Assembly: GCA_964059195.1 (NCBI GenBank)
Contig: CAXKWD010000006.1
Location: 66,481,073-66,545,072, forward strand
Source: Ectobius pallidus
Lineage: Eukaryota; Arthropoda; Insecta; Blattodea; Ectobiidae
DNA length: 64,000 bases
Direction of reading: 5' to 3'
Part shown: piece by piece, positions 1 to 12,833 of the stretch
Numbering within the stretch: the stretch's first letter is position 1
Layout of the letters: each line of letters begins with the position of its first letter
Made by a program: the position numbers and the translations under genes
The notes under the pieces: generated by a model
Seen by the model: only the letters and a program-made list of their open reading frames with translations
Told to the model about the DNA's origin: nothing
Database searches by the model: none

Positions 1-2560
1 GGGTGGGAGGACACAAAGGAGACAGGCAGGGAAGACACTATTGAAATAGGTGTGATAAATTTAAGTAGCTGTAGTAACAGTTTTGACGTGGACAGTAACA
101 GTAGTGTTTGTTATGAAGTACACAATTTGTTTTTAGAATCTGACGTAATGAACCAATAATATTATTCTTCCTTTTACACTAAACAGGACACTCATTTCAT
201 AGTAAATAAGATTTGTACTATATGACTGACAGGTTATTATAAAATGTAAGTTTTAGTGAGAATATTATGAATAGTACAAACTATGCGTTTAGTTTTATTT
301 TTAAAAACTGAAGTATAAGATGTGAAAATGAATTTTGATATTCATTGGATATTGAGCTGGTCCGACAACTAACTTAGGTTAATGTAATTAAAGAAGTAGA
401 GAAGTTTACTTAATAATTCATTTAAATTAATTATAAAATTACTAATTAAATAATTAAATAACATTTTTACATATTCTGTCATTTGAAAATAATGTTACTG
501 AAGTAATAATAATACTTTACAGCACTACACCATCTTACCCTACTACAACCTACTGTATGGGAGTCAATGTTCATTGAGTCGCAGCCATAAGTGCTTGTAG
601 AAACCCGCGTATTCTTTCTGCCTCAACTTTAGCATAGGGTATTTTCTTAAAGGTATTTCTTTATCAATTTTGTTTTATTGAGGTTCACAAAACTAAAGTA
701 GCCAATTGGATTTTAAATCATGCTTTTAATAATAATGGACTATTTAATTCGTAACGGTGTGATAAGCGTACAGAGAATTGAACTCCGAGCCTTGCAGGTA
801 GTCCTGACCGACAAATTCCAGGCTTGATTTTGTTACCAAAATGCGGGGACTAAAGATGAGTAAGGTCGTTCATCTATTGAAATTGACGGCGATTTATAAC
901 TCATGTTAATAGGCTATATGTTTTTCAGGTAGATTTTCATTTCTGTTAAAAAGGGTTAAGAGATTTTGAAGATACAGTCAGGCATCCCAATGCAATCACT
1001 ATTCAAACATAAAATATGGGAAGATGAAACGAGCAAAAGCTTTCCCAAATCCCTTCATCATGAATGTTCTCATACCAAGAAGAAATTATAAACATAACTG
1101 ACATAAACAATGCCAATTGTATATTAACCTATATTAGTGGTTCTTACCGATTGAAATTTAACATACTGGGCTTCCAATAAAATGTTTCCATAATTTAGGG
1201 CACTTCAGCTATTAAATTTTAATAGAGTATTTTAGCAATATTATTACGATTATTACGAGTTTCAGTAAGATGAAACTGAAAAGATGACATTTTATATTTT
1301 TCTCACAAACACAAGAAACAAGGAATGCATCTCAATTTCTTTATTTTCCTTCCCAAAAGAAAAAGTGGGTGTTAGGTAAGAGCAAAATGGAAGTATAGAA
1401 TGCATGTAAACATTAGTAGTAAAGGATTTTTGTGCGTATCAGTTCCGTGCCTGCAGCCTGTCTGTAATTACTCGTAATTTCCTGCCCCAGACTGAGAAAG
1501 AATTTACAAAAACTTTTGAGAAAATTAAAATGTACGAGTAATTTAAACCAGTATTCTTCGTAACCTTTGACAGCTCCCACACCCCCTAATGTTCCTCGGA
1601 CCTGAAGCTGGGGAACGATTGTATGCAATTACTATTGGTACAAAGTAGAGACCAAATTTCCTGCAGAAGAAGGTGTCCTGATGATAGTTCCCTGTATTCG
1701 AAAGGCTTAGGCACAACAAAGGAATATGAGAATATAAGTATTACAAATCTATTTCATTGATCGAGCTCAACGGCACAACATAACATGATTTTAAACTGTC
1801 AGAAACATGACAGTATACGAGTAATGCAGCTTGGAGATGTCACTCCATAATAAGGTGTGATGCTTAATTTGTAACTGCGTAACTTGTATCCACATTCATG
1901 GAATCTTTTAGTTTTTAAACTTCTAGTTATATTGTTAAATTTTCCACGCTGCTATTCGCATTGATGAATTATTGTGAAACTTGGTTCCTTTTTTCACAAT
2001 TGCGGGCTGGGGAGACTGTTGTATTCACATAAAAATATAAGTGAAGATTAATTAAGCTTGCACTCAGTAACGTCGATTAAGTTAATATGACATGACGCGG
2101 CTAAATATGTTTTCAACCATTCATTATTCATCAGGCTGAGGCACAAAGGTAACTAGTTTAAATCTGAACTTGATATGGCCACAATCTCACCGGAACATGT
2201 AACGGTAATTAGAGCAGTATGTTCGCGTCGTTCCGGTAATTTTCACAGGATAATATGTTACGCAGCCTAACTTGTTTTTAGATCGACAGCCATGCTATAA
2301 ATAGCGAAAGAGACTTTAGAAGTCATCAATGTTGTACTTCTCTTTCAGTTTTCGTTGATTGTTAAACGTATTAAAGTTTACCCCACGATCTAAACTAATA
2401 GAAAATTATTCTGGGGCTGCAGAGGTATAAATTCTAAGTATTTCACTATATAAAAATGAATTGTCAATTGAGTATTTGAAATTCCCAGAGAAAGAGGGAA
2501 AATTACTAGTTCGTAAGAGGGAGATTACTAGGAAACACTGATTTAAGTTTTACGTCTCAA
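1..2560. other. A+T-rich intergenic stretch, no gene recognised
   Basis: I see only short chance reading frames here, none with recognisable motifs, and no clear terminal inverted repeats or tandem array. The stretch may hold old unrecognisable repeats. Confidence 0.5.
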
Positions 2561-2569
2561 CACAACTAA

Positions 2570-3290
2570 TGTTATATGCCGTTGATACGGCTATTATCTC
2601 CTCACAAAATGACATAAATTCTTTAGAAATCATCAGCTTTAGAGGAAATTAAGATATGGTTTTCTCAGAACGGTTTTGCGATTGATAATGAAAAAAACTG
2701 AGCGCATTATTTTCAGTTTCAGGAAGGTTGAAGTCAATTATGTGACAATGGTTAAATATTTGCGCATGCAGTTGGATTCCAAATTGAATAGGGACATGCA
2801 TATCAAAATATGTCTGTAGTACGTTGTCGTCTGTTATATTTTTATTGGGGAACTATTTTTTATAAAGTACCTAGTCATTATATAAAATGAAAGTATTTTA
2901 TGTATTTCGAAAGTATTTTTAGATATGGTTTGATTATGTATGGTCATGCTACAAACGTGAAAGATACCCTATTACAAAAAAGAAAATATTAGAATCATAA
3001 CGAAATCTCAGCACAACACACCTTGTAGACCTGTATTCACAAACGTGAAAATGTTAACTGTCTTGAGCTCATATATTTATGGGGCATTGATGTACGTAAG
3101 AAATAACTGTGATACTTTTACGTTAAGGAATAGTAATACGCTATGACACAAGATATGCAAAATATTTTGTATGCCAGATGTTAGATTAGGCAAGATTCAA
3201 TAATATTTTAAGCAATTAACTTTTAAACTTCATTCAAGTACTGAAACCTAGACTTTAAGGTTTTAAAACTAAAATATTTGCATGATTGGT
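2570..3290 (+). pseudogene. Decayed non-LTR retrotransposon reverse transcriptase (C-terminal half)
   Basis: Read across several frames, the plus strand gives pieces of a LINE reverse transcriptase in the right order. Near 2575 the catalytic block reads Y-A-V-D-T-A-I-I, so the first aspartate of the usual YADD is now valine. Near 2750 comes a VKYLRMQLDSKLN block, the usual 'YLGV.LDSKL' motif after the catalytic site. Near 2930-2960 is YGLIMYGHA, corresponding to the thumb 'YG...W' block, and near 3000-3110 a SQHNTPCRPVF...YIYGALMYVRNN tail typical of Jockey/BS-like elements. Stops and frameshifts interrupt every frame, and the N-terminal RT fingers and endonuclease were not found upstream. 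It is an old, non-functional LINE relic; the clade is inferred from the tail. Confidence 0.6.
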
Positions 3291-3299
3291 GAATAATCC

Positions 3300-4003
3300 A
3301 TTTTACGGGTTTGACGAGCATTTTAACATAAACTGCTTTTGCCAATGAAAGCCTCATTCCAAAATAATTTGATGAAGACAATGCATACAGTATTTTAAGT
3401 ATTTAATGATAGTAAAGACTATCCATCTATCTATGTAAATTTAGAAGACATTTGTTTAAAATATTAAAACAATACTCTATTATCAGGTCAACATTATTAA
3501 GCATTGGGACAGCTATTCTAAAGATGATTTTTTTTTTCATTTTATTCAGATGGTTGTGTACAATTTGTAATCTACACCTAGAGCGAACGTGACTTTTGTT
3601 TGGCTCAATCCTTCATGGATGGAATTATAAATCTTAGGATCAAGTTCCGGGAATTATCAGTTTAATCTATAAGTATACAAGTCTACATATATAATGTCGA
3701 AGAAAATGGAATTTTATTGCGTAACACACCATTAACAGACTCAATATGAACCAGATGATCAAGGATCATTAAACAGTTTCCTCAGCTTATCGCAATATGA
3801 CTACCAGTTAAATCACATTTCAATAAGTCAGGAGCAAAACCACACATTTTGTTATTCTACTGTAATCATGCTCTCTAGTTAAAAATGATGTTGTGGTTAT
3901 TTTACGAACAATTAAAAAATGTGTAAATGTTAAGTACTAACCTGTAATGAAATATTTGTTAAGGGAAAGTTTTGTACACATATAAATAAATACAAAAATT
4001 GTA
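3300..4003. other. A+T-rich stretch, nothing recognised
   Basis: Only short chance frames and A/T runs are visible; no motif or inverted repeat was found. Confidence 0.5.
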
Positions 4004-4011
4004 ATATTGAG

Positions 4012-4286
4012 CATAGGCGTAACCAGGCCGACCATATGGGGGGGGTTATAACATCTGGAGAGAGGAGTTCCGGGGTCCTCCCCCCGGAAAATTTTAAAAA
4101 TTAAGGTGCACAATAACGAGTCTTAAGCGTCCCACGCTTTAAACTCATATTAAGTCATTTATAAGCAGATTTTTAAAAAAGGTGATATATCACAATAATG
4201 AAATAAATAGTACTATTTTCCCTTTTTAATCAATGGGGGGGGGGTTCAAACCCCCAACCCCCCCCCCCCCCCTCGTTACACCTATG
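4012..4286. mobile_element. Non-autonomous hAT-type MITE with 8-bp target duplication
   Basis: The element begins cataggcgtaac and ends gttacacctatg, which pair as terminal inverted repeats with one mismatch in 12. It is flanked on both sides by the same 8 bases, atattgag (4004-4011 and 4287-4294). An 8-bp duplication and short TIRs starting CA are hallmarks of the hAT superfamily. The 275-bp body is non-coding and carries long G runs near both the left end and the middle, and a C run of about 20 near the right end, so it can fold back on itself. It is presumably moved by a transposase encoded elsewhere. Confidence 0.8.
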
Positions 4287-4294
4287 ATATTGAG

Positions 4295-5157
4295 TGGTGT
4301 CGTTTTCATCCTTGCACAGTCCCATTTATTGAAATTAGAACTATGAAGAATTGAATAAATATATACTCTGCATTTTAATATGTAAATTTAAAGAACTCTT
4401 AACTTAGATCTTTTTATTCGAGATTAACTAGCTGATTATCGTTATCTGCTTTTAGTTATGAAATACATATTTTACTGCCAGATACATACACGATTTTTAC
4501 AATTAGGCTATAGTCTTTTAAACTCTCCGTCCTCCAATGAAATATAAGCTATGGTACTAAATTGTAAAAGCCTTCACTGGCATGTTTTATAGTGCATTTA
4601 ATAGATTTTAATTCTGTTAAAGTATATGGAGTAATGAGGGTTCATAACTTTGATACCATTTTATTGCTACCCATTACTATGTCTCCTCTGGAAAATACAA
4701 ACTACATAGTTCAGTTGAAGATATTTATGTTTTCTTTAAAATAAGTTTTCTTCTCATTTATTGATAAAACGCTGTGCATGTCTTCTTTTGTTAATGTTCA
4801 GTCATTTTTAACAATGTTAGCTCCGATATCTGAAATACTCTTACAGGCAAACGGTAATTGATAAACCTTTGCATACTAATATGTCTTTCTTTAATAAGTT
4901 TAAATTTTCCGATTGAGCTTAAGTTTGAAAACTTTTAGTTACCCCCATTAGCTCAATTAGTTCATATAGGTTAAAATTGCAATCAGTTCGCAATTACTCG
5001 TACATGCATATTAAAAAACACAAGTCACTATACATCTAAAATATGTAAAACGAATAAAACTTAAAAATGTCATTGTATAAGCTTCTCTTGAGTTGACGAC
5101 ATGTTTCGGACTCAATAGTCCATCCTCAGGTCTAAAAAAAAAGATATAATAATACAT
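4295..5157. other. A+T-rich stretch with a short repeat-like segment
   Basis: No gene recognised. On the minus strand near 5090-5135 the sequence can be read as P-E-D-G-L-L-S-P-K-H-V, a motif often met at the 3' side of retroelements; this is a weak hint only. Confidence 0.3.
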
Positions 5158-5256
5158 GGCCCTTCATGTTCTTATCTGATCCAACAAATATAGTCTGTGA
5201 TCCAAAGATAACCCCTCTCCCGACAGACCGAGGTCCTGAACGAAAGGCCCGGGCCT
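5158..5256 (-). repeat. Dispersed repeat, copy 1 (inverse of the segment at 63.3 kb)
   Basis: The reverse complement of this segment aligns through its length with 63327-63412: both read gggagag, then ttatctttggatcacaga, then gatcagataaRRacatgaagggcc. It belongs to a dispersed family of unknown type. No ends, inverted repeats or target duplication could be fixed. Confidence 0.6.
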
Positions 5257-5993
5257 TACTAAATAATGTACAAACGTCCCTACAATGGGACTCACAATGC
5301 AGTTTAGGCTACATGGCATACGAATGTAAGATTAAATGCGGTTCTCCACCAAACAGACTAGTCTCGTTTTTGTTTTGTTTCCAAATTTTTACAATACCAA
5401 CACAAACCAAGTTGTGTAAAGTAGGTATCACGCGCAGCTCTCTCGTTGTGACGTCACGCGAGGCATTTAGCGGGCCCGCACCGTATCGCTTATGCTGAAC
5501 TATGACTAAGTATACCAATGCAACTTTATATTTTAATGCGAATTATGACAGAAAAAAATATATATACTAGTAAAATAATAGTGCAAAGCAACTATATCCA
5601 TAACTACTCAAATATTGAAGAGTTTTCTTGATCTTCTTTACTTTTTTGAGACTGCCATCTCCTGATGATTTCTGTTTTACGAAAGAATGTCCCAGTTTTA
5701 GCATAATTCTTTAATACGAATTTATGGATTGATATCACCGTGTCTATCCTTCAATAAGCTCATCACAGATTGCATAACACTCTCACACTTCTAAAGAGTC
5801 CCACCATGTGAACTAAAGAATAAAAACTCTAAACTGTACGGAACAATCAAATTTTCCCTTGAAATGCATTTAACCAATCATAATTACCATATCCTTTAAC
5901 CATACCCTATCATCTTTAAGATCGTAACGTATTGCTCTGTCGACATTCTTTTCTTCATAATATTTTTTTTCTTTCTCATCCATGTTTTGTGCT
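5257..5993. other. Non-coding stretch, G+C-richer island near 5.41-5.50 kb
   Basis: No gene recognised. A perfect TGACGTCA palindrome (CRE-like core) lies at about 5449-5456 in a G+C-richer segment, with no adjacent coding sequence to give it meaning. Confidence 0.3.
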
Positions 5994-6363
5994 CATAGGT
6001 GCCGACTTTGGGGAGGGGGTCAAGGTACAAGGTTCAATGTCCCCAAGATTTTACTACTAAAAGTTCAATTATTGAAGACATGCCCGGAAAGACGGGTTAA
6101 TCCAGATTTTTTTTTAAATGGTGAACAATGTTTCATGAATGAACGAGGCTGGAAAAATTGTTGGAGTTATTTGTGTTAATTTCTGTGAATAAGCTTCAAC
6201 CCTTCATACATATTGATTTAATTTTTTCTTTATTGAAGCCCAGAGTAATAGAAAAAGCGGCAAAAATGGTGAAATAATCGTTTTTAGGGTTAACCCGTTT
6301 TTTCGGGCATGTCTTCAATTCTTGCCACCCCTAAACTTTTTTTTTTTTAATTTGGCGCCTCTG
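5994..6363. mobile_element. Foldback MITE, probably hAT-type
   Basis: The left end cataggtgcc and the reverse complement of the right end, cagaggcgcc, form degenerate terminal inverted repeats (about 11 of 15 positions). Inside, 6071-6100 and 6290-6319 are a 30-base inverted repeat with two mismatches, beginning attgaagacatgcccg. The body is non-coding. I could not find a clean 8-bp target duplication, so the exact ends and the hAT assignment are inference. Confidence 0.55.
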
Positions 6364-7636
6364 GTTTGCTCGGTGTATCATTAAGACCAAATTAAATTTC
6401 ATTAAACTGGAAGGAAATTTAATAAAGAGGGGCTCTGATTTAAGGTACTCGGGTTTGGAAAAGAATATTGCAAATATTGCTTTAAACAGTCAAACCCTTT
6501 TTTTATAAAGTGCAATAATTGTAATTAATTAAGCAATATCATTGTTGCCCTATTTCCTGCAAACCCGTTAATTCATTTTCTAGTAAAAATATTTTATTTT
6601 CAAGACAAACTTCCTTTGCTCAGAATTTTGCAATTTTATTCCCAATGGTTCTGTAACAGCTGTATCTGATAATGCAGGTATAACAATGCCACAGTCAGAC
6701 GATACTTCTGTACTCTTACATTCTTCGTTTATAAGGCCTTTCTCCTATAACAATTGATAGAAACTTTCTTTTTCTCTCTTCCAACTCTCTAGCAGGATGG
6801 CTTTCAGTACCAACACACAATAAAAAAATATGAGTTCGGATTAAAAAAAAATATAGTTATAGCGATAAACCTAGAAGTTCAGCTCGTAAGTAACATAATC
6901 ATTATTGCCAATGTGATCAGATAATACGCAACTGTTCTCTGACCTAAATGAGTCTGTTTTCCTACACAAGTGTAGGGCCTATCTATCTATCCTGAACATT
7001 TTTATCCCTAGGAAATCTATGATGTCACCGTTAATTTTACCTCTGTTTTTACATGTTACTGTAACACACTTTGTTAGCATATTGACGCTAAAATAACACA
7101 AATAAGATACTTCACATCAACAAGCTCCATACATTTCACACAAATATTCTACTCGCAACACGCTAGCGGTTAGCGGGAGCAGAAGCTTGCCTACAGGTGA
7201 CGTAAGCTTGCCACTGTGCATCCTCGATTGAGATCTACCTATATACAGCTACCTTGACACAAACTATCGACAGGCTGTTTCCACTAAATGAACAGAAATT
7301 GGTCTAGGAGCTATCACAGAAAAGTTGTAGAGCAGAATGTTAAGAAATCTCTGTAACTCAATGGCAGAAAACTAGTGTTGTAAATGAAGGGTCGTGAGAT
7401 AAAACCTTGCAAGGCGTGAGATATTTATAGAATATATTATAATTATCCTATAAGTTGCCAATAATAGTTCGAATATTTACTTGTATGAGTTTTAAAGTGT
7501 GGGTTTACCTTTTTCATTATCAAATATATTTTTAAACATTTCGTTCCTTCAGACTTCAATCGTTGCGTCTATATTTTCATTCATACTCGAATAATGATAT
7601 CGTGTGCATTCTTATTATCGCCATTGAACAACATTT
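6364..7636. other. A+T-rich stretch, nothing recognised
   Basis: Only chance reading frames are visible; no tandem array or inverted repeats found. Confidence 0.45.
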
Positions 7637-7638
7637 TA

Positions 7639-7801
7639 CAGTGTTTTGCAGATGACAAGCCGTTTGTCCTTCTCCTGCTTAGATACGCAGTCCAATCAGA
7701 GGCGGCGAGACGTAGAGAAGACTCTTACTTCTAGCGGCACTACGTTAGCTCATACACGTGATTGGCGGTGAAGGAAATGGCTTCTCATTTGAAAAATACT
7801 T
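7639..7801 (-). mobile_element. TA-flanked MITE family, copy A
   Basis: This 163-bp segment is the reverse complement of the copies at 42.0 and 61.75 kb. Its ends are cagtgttttgc and the complement of cagtattttt (here decayed, gaaaaatactt), with the dinucleotide TA directly outside each end. TA target sites and CAGT ends point to a Tc1/mariner-type mobiliser. The body is non-coding and shares the blocks tgacaagc, ctaagca/tgcttag and acacgtgattgg with the other copies. Confidence 0.75.
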
Positions 7802-7803
7802 TA

Positions 7804-10384
7804 GTTAATTATCTGTAACAAAAACGAAACAAAAATGTCGCTTGATACAGGTTTTCGTTTTCGATGTATAATTATATGTATGTATAATTAGACACACATT
7901 TTGTCTACTTAAAATATTTTAGGATTTATGGGACTTAAATCGTGTATTTCTGTTGAAATCTCAAGACACAATGATATAATGCCCATAGGCTACATTAAAA
8001 TTAACTATTTCATTATGCGCTTAATAAAATAACTTAATAACACATGCATAAGGATAGATTTCACTAAATAATAGTTAACATTAAAATAAATTCTAACAGA
8101 CGACAGCACTTTTCAGTACTAGCCATGTCACCGTAAAATTATTGTCAGTGTCTTTTAATTTACTACAATAACTCTTTCACGTTGTTATACCGTTAAAGAA
8201 GTTTTTGAAAATTCCCCAGGATTCTGTATTTTGAATCGAATTTACACGTTTTGAAATTCTTTAAATTATACATTTTCCTTCTCTGGTCTTCACTTCATCA
8301 GTTTACATCACCAAGTAAATTATAAAACAAATGAAGAAAAATATTTTATAAAGCATATTTTTGTATTAAAGAACGTATTCCTGGAATTTTTAGATCATAT
8401 TTTATGCTGCTATATTGGCGATTTAAGTAATAAAATCCCTTGTCCTACTCATTAAACTTGCTTCAAATATAACTAGAATTTCTTGTATATTTTCTTAATT
8501 AGAATTTTGTAATTGTTACCTTGTGATTTCCTTAAATTGGGAAGCTTGGGAAGTACATCATTTAAACTCACCTTCGCAATTGTTTACATTTTTTTTCATT
8601 CTGTCATTTTTGCTGCATTAAAATATGCCCACTAAACCTGTTTCATGCCATGTCGACCTTTGCTACACAAATGTGAAAACAGTCGACTTTTCCCGATACT
8701 ATCGGGACTCTCAAAACAAAAACACAATAGTCCCATACAACTAGAATAGAAGGATAGTGCTGTGAACGACTGAGCTGGCGAGGAGGAAAGAATCATGTCT
8801 ATGTTTTGATCTTGTTTTGTCTGTCTGGTGGAAACAAAGTAATCCCTGAACTCGCTTAATTGCAACTCTGAAAATTACACAAAACAGTCCCCAACAACTC
8901 GAGTTTACAATATGTTAGTAAAATATTGCAGTTATGTTGCGAAAGACATGAATTTCTGTTTTGTCCGTTTGGTGGAAAACCGCCTTAAGACTCTAAATAT
9001 AACATATGTAAGTACAATAATTATTTATGGATATTCTTACAGGCAGGTTCTTAGTGTTATAAGGAACCATTAAATGATGAAGACTTCAAATGTATAATTA
9101 CATTTCCATTACCCTATGTGGAATTTTTTTTCCTTTCAAAATACACGTTATGAAAACTGTCGAAATGACCAGAATAAATAAAATGAACATAAATGACATG
9201 TACTGTACATGCTGGTATTATGATTGGTTAATTTATAATTATAGCGTTTTATATTGCATTCACTATACAGAATGGATTACAGATACAAGCATGATTTAAT
9301 GACTATTTGGCTACTGAACTGTCATGGCAAAAAGAGCAATTAAACATTTCTGTAGTCATTACATCAATTGGGTATAAATTATTGTTTGTAGATTTTTAAA
9401 TGAGAGGGTGTCGGAGAGGGGAATATGGAGTGAGACGGTTACAAACTGGATCCGGTTTCACTATGTAGAATAGACTGTTACTGTCTGATGCTGCCTCCTT
9501 CCGAGGAAAAGAAGAACTACTTGAATCCTTGAAACGCCATTATTCTCCTCTCTTTTTACACATTTTTCCGTTTCCTTTTCAAGGTCTATGTGGATGGATA
9601 AAGAGAAATAGCTGAGTAAGTAAATTCACTACAACGTTCAAAGCAGCCGTTTTTTTCCAGTTTGAATAAACAGAAAGCGAATTGACTTTGATTTTTACTT
9701 TTAAGTTGGTTAAGTCTGTATCCTTAACAGAACCCTATAGGCTATAGGCAGTAGTGGGCAGATGTAGCTCGGGATAATGACTTTCTCGTGATAGTTTATA
9801 TTTCTTATAATAAATATATGTTTTACATGTTTCTTTCAGTTTCAGGAATACACATTACCTTAATACCATTTTTAAATTTAATGGAAAACGTACCAGTAAT
9901 GTTTCTCGTTTTCATTAATTGTATGCCTATATAGACCTGCCTGCCTGTAATTTTGCTGTTAAAACTTTTAAAAGTTATTAACGTGTTTAAGTCTAATTAA
10001 AATTATAATCACAGGGTTTAGGAAGTAGATTTTTAATATTTCAAGACTTACAAGGGAACCGTATGGGTTGGTAGGTCGAAACCTACTTTAAAATTTAACA
10101 TATCTTCATTGCAGATAGGTACGTGCAAAAAATTATCTGCTGATATAAACTTAAAGTGCGTGAAAATTAATTGCAGATCTCGTAAATTCGGAAATATTGA
10201 GTAGCCTCACTTAGCTGTCGAAGGGAGGGGGTGTAGATTTAATACATTTCGTAATTACAATTTCTAATAACTAATTAATACGTATAAATGATATGACAAT
10301 AACAATTTGGTTGGAAATGTGAAACATATTTTCCATATAGTCGACCCTCCTGAACAGGAATATAACAAACATTTTTGTCCCTTC
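7804..10384. other. A+T-rich stretch, no gene recognised
   Basis: Only short chance frames are present. A G+C-richer segment near 8640-8990 contains a 'ttttgtccgtttggtgg' block whose inverse resembles part of 5336-5370, which hints at an undefined repeat. Confidence 0.4.
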
Positions 10385-11175
10385 CCAATTTCCAGAAAAT
10401 TCCGATTTCACATTAATGTAAACAATTTTCTGCGTAATTGTAAGTTAGTAACGAAAAAACAAATACCAATTATATGAAAAAAAGTTTGGACATATGATTC
10501 ATGTTTTCCATATAATTCGACCCTCCTGAACATGAATATGACAGTTAAAACAAAATTTGTTCGTTGCAGATTGCGAGTGTTTTACATGAATATATCGCAC
10601 CCCTGGTGGAAGACTGCCACAAGTCAAAAATAACATTTTTTCAGGAGGAGCATTTAAAGATTTTGATTCAATATGAAAAATAGTAAATATTACTTTAACA
10701 CAAAATTGCTGCCACTTCCGGACAAGAACACTGCCATAATCTCGGTTTTACGGGCTTGCGTATGATAAAAAAACTGAGATGTGGCAGTTTTCTGCTATTT
10801 GAAATATCAGATGCTAGAGAGAAGAATACTGAATTATATGCTGTAGAATCCTTATCGTTACGATTTGGGTTGTGCCACTTTTCCAGGACATGGACATGAT
10901 GACAAGCACTTATAAGTACTAGTTATCTAAAAATTCAATTTTTTTTTACTTATGGCAGTCTTCCACCAGGGGTGCGATATATTGGCTAGTTCGAAATCCG
11001 AAACCAATATTTTTTTTTGTCAGGAGGGTCGAATTATATGAAAAATATGAATCTCATACCTCACAAAATGTTTATTACAATGTAAATGATATTTATTATT
11101 CGGTTACTACTATTGCGCAAAAATGGTTTTACATTATTGTGAAATTAGAATTTTCTCGAAATCCGGAACGATATT
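10385..11175. mobile_element. Large foldback (inverted-repeat) element
   Basis: The left arm (about 10385-10618) pairs with the right arm (about 10955-11175). The best-kept pieces are tatatcgcacccctggtgg through agactgcc (10591-10617), perfectly matched inverted at about 10955-10981, and tataattcgaccctcctga (10510-10528) matched at about 11019-11038. The outer arms also align but are diverged. A further copy of the gaccctcctgaac block lies at 10343-10355, in direct orientation to the left arm. There is no coding capacity. The loop holds two 'gccact...cc(a)ggac' motifs. Target duplications were not found and the superfamily is unknown. Confidence 0.65.
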
Positions 11176-12825
11176 TTTTACTGTCAAATTCGTGTCCAAA
11201 GATGTGAAATTCAGAATAAAATCCTATTTTCATCTTTGTAACACACAAATAGTAAAAATTAAATAAACATTTTAGATTTGGGGGAGAAAAAGCGGACAGA
11301 CTAAAATATCTAAGTTGCCGATATGAGCCACTGCGAATGCCTAGCGGCATTCACAGGATAACAGGGAATGTATTGAAATTTGTTCTAGTGTCGATAAATT
11401 GCTTGAATCGAGAAATAATTTCACATAATTTGCATTGCTTGTGAAAACGTTTCCGTTACATTTATTTACTTAACACAAGGCTCTGAAATCAGCTACAAGA
11501 GTCTGTTCTTTTTCTTACCCTACCTGTACAGCGTTATAGTCCTATGTGTTGTCTGCCTTATCTATCCCGCTCCCGGACGGGAACGAATACTGTTATAATA
11601 ATTAGGCTAATAATGCCATCCTCTGATAAAGATGTTTGTATTCCAGTAGGTATCGTGAAGTAATTAGTATCTGTTCGAGTGTTTAGTATTAGTGAAGTGA
11701 ATCTCATATGTTGCTTAAATTGGTTTAACTTATTTTTTACGTTGGTCTATAATGACGAACACAATATTTTGTATGTTAATTCGAGTTCTTAACACTCAGG
11801 CCTGAAGTGTTTTGTGTGGACAAGAAATGTCAAATTGAGAACAGATTAATTGAATCGCTAGTATTCTGATTCAGTGTGCATGCCAAATATCATTGATTTA
11901 AATCACGCAAATTGAATGGTCATACTTCTTATAGCACCCAGAAGTCTAAAATAAGAACGAACCCACCTTTAATATATATACAGATGAAATGATTTCAAAA
12001 TGTGAAAAAGAGAAGCATTAATTATTTAAAATTAATCTTATGAGTAACAAAGTAGCTCCTCAACCCTGTCGCTTATGTTCGCAGCATGCAGGCTACTCAA
12101 GTGAGATGTACAAGTGCCCACCATTGACAACCCGCAGGTTCCCTTGTTAGGTATAGTGGGTGCCACTTCTTAAAGACTTCTTTTCGAAGAACTGCCTCTA
12201 CCTGCTGCCACGCTAATGCTCCTCGACCTGTCTGTCAGTCAGTGAATAGAAAGGCAATTAGGCTTATTCACACTTGTCTGCAGTCCTGTACAATATTGTC
12301 AAATACATACCACAGCACGTTTACCCACTTGAGAAGCGGTGGACAGCGGCAAAACTGGGGAAAACCACGCGACTACAGGAACACCTATTCTTTGTCGGTA
12401 TTGATGTCGTTGCAGATATTCAGATTAGATTATTATATTCTTTTGTAGAAAGACGATGATTTGGGACGAGGTCTTCTTAAAATGGCACCAGCATTATAGT
12501 GCTTATTGTCAGCTTTCACAAGGCATTTTTAAGTTTTTTAAGTTTTAAAATGTTGTTTTCCTATGATCCAAAACCCTCTCTCATACCTAATGCACTTTAC
12601 CTAAGGGTGTGCTTTGAGACTTTTACGTGAAGCTGTAGATCTTTATGCAAATAACTGTTGCAAATTTATACAAAATCGCCATAGTGATGTTTGGTAAGAT
12701 TGCAACAAAAAATCAAGTAGCCTAAGGGAGCAGTACGGTAGTTGTAAAGATAATTAGAAAGTAAGTGTCATGTTCTGTGTCATCGTCTTGTAAGTTATGT
12801 TAATTCTGTTCTCAACTCATCCAAA
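11176..12825. other. Non-coding stretch, nothing firmly recognised
   Basis: Short overlapping frames at 12.24-12.46 kb show no family resemblance. Segment 12.05-12.35 kb is less A+T rich than its surroundings but has no motif I can name. Confidence 0.4.
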
Positions 12826-12833
12826 GTCTACAG

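Noticed and set aside
5449..5456. TGACGTCA palindrome (CRE core)
   Set aside because: One 8-base site with no adjacent gene; chance or repeat-derived occurrence cannot be excluded.
5166..5498. 110-codon plus-strand frame
   Set aside because: It begins inside a dispersed repeat, has no recognisable motif and overlaps an equally plausible opposite-strand frame.
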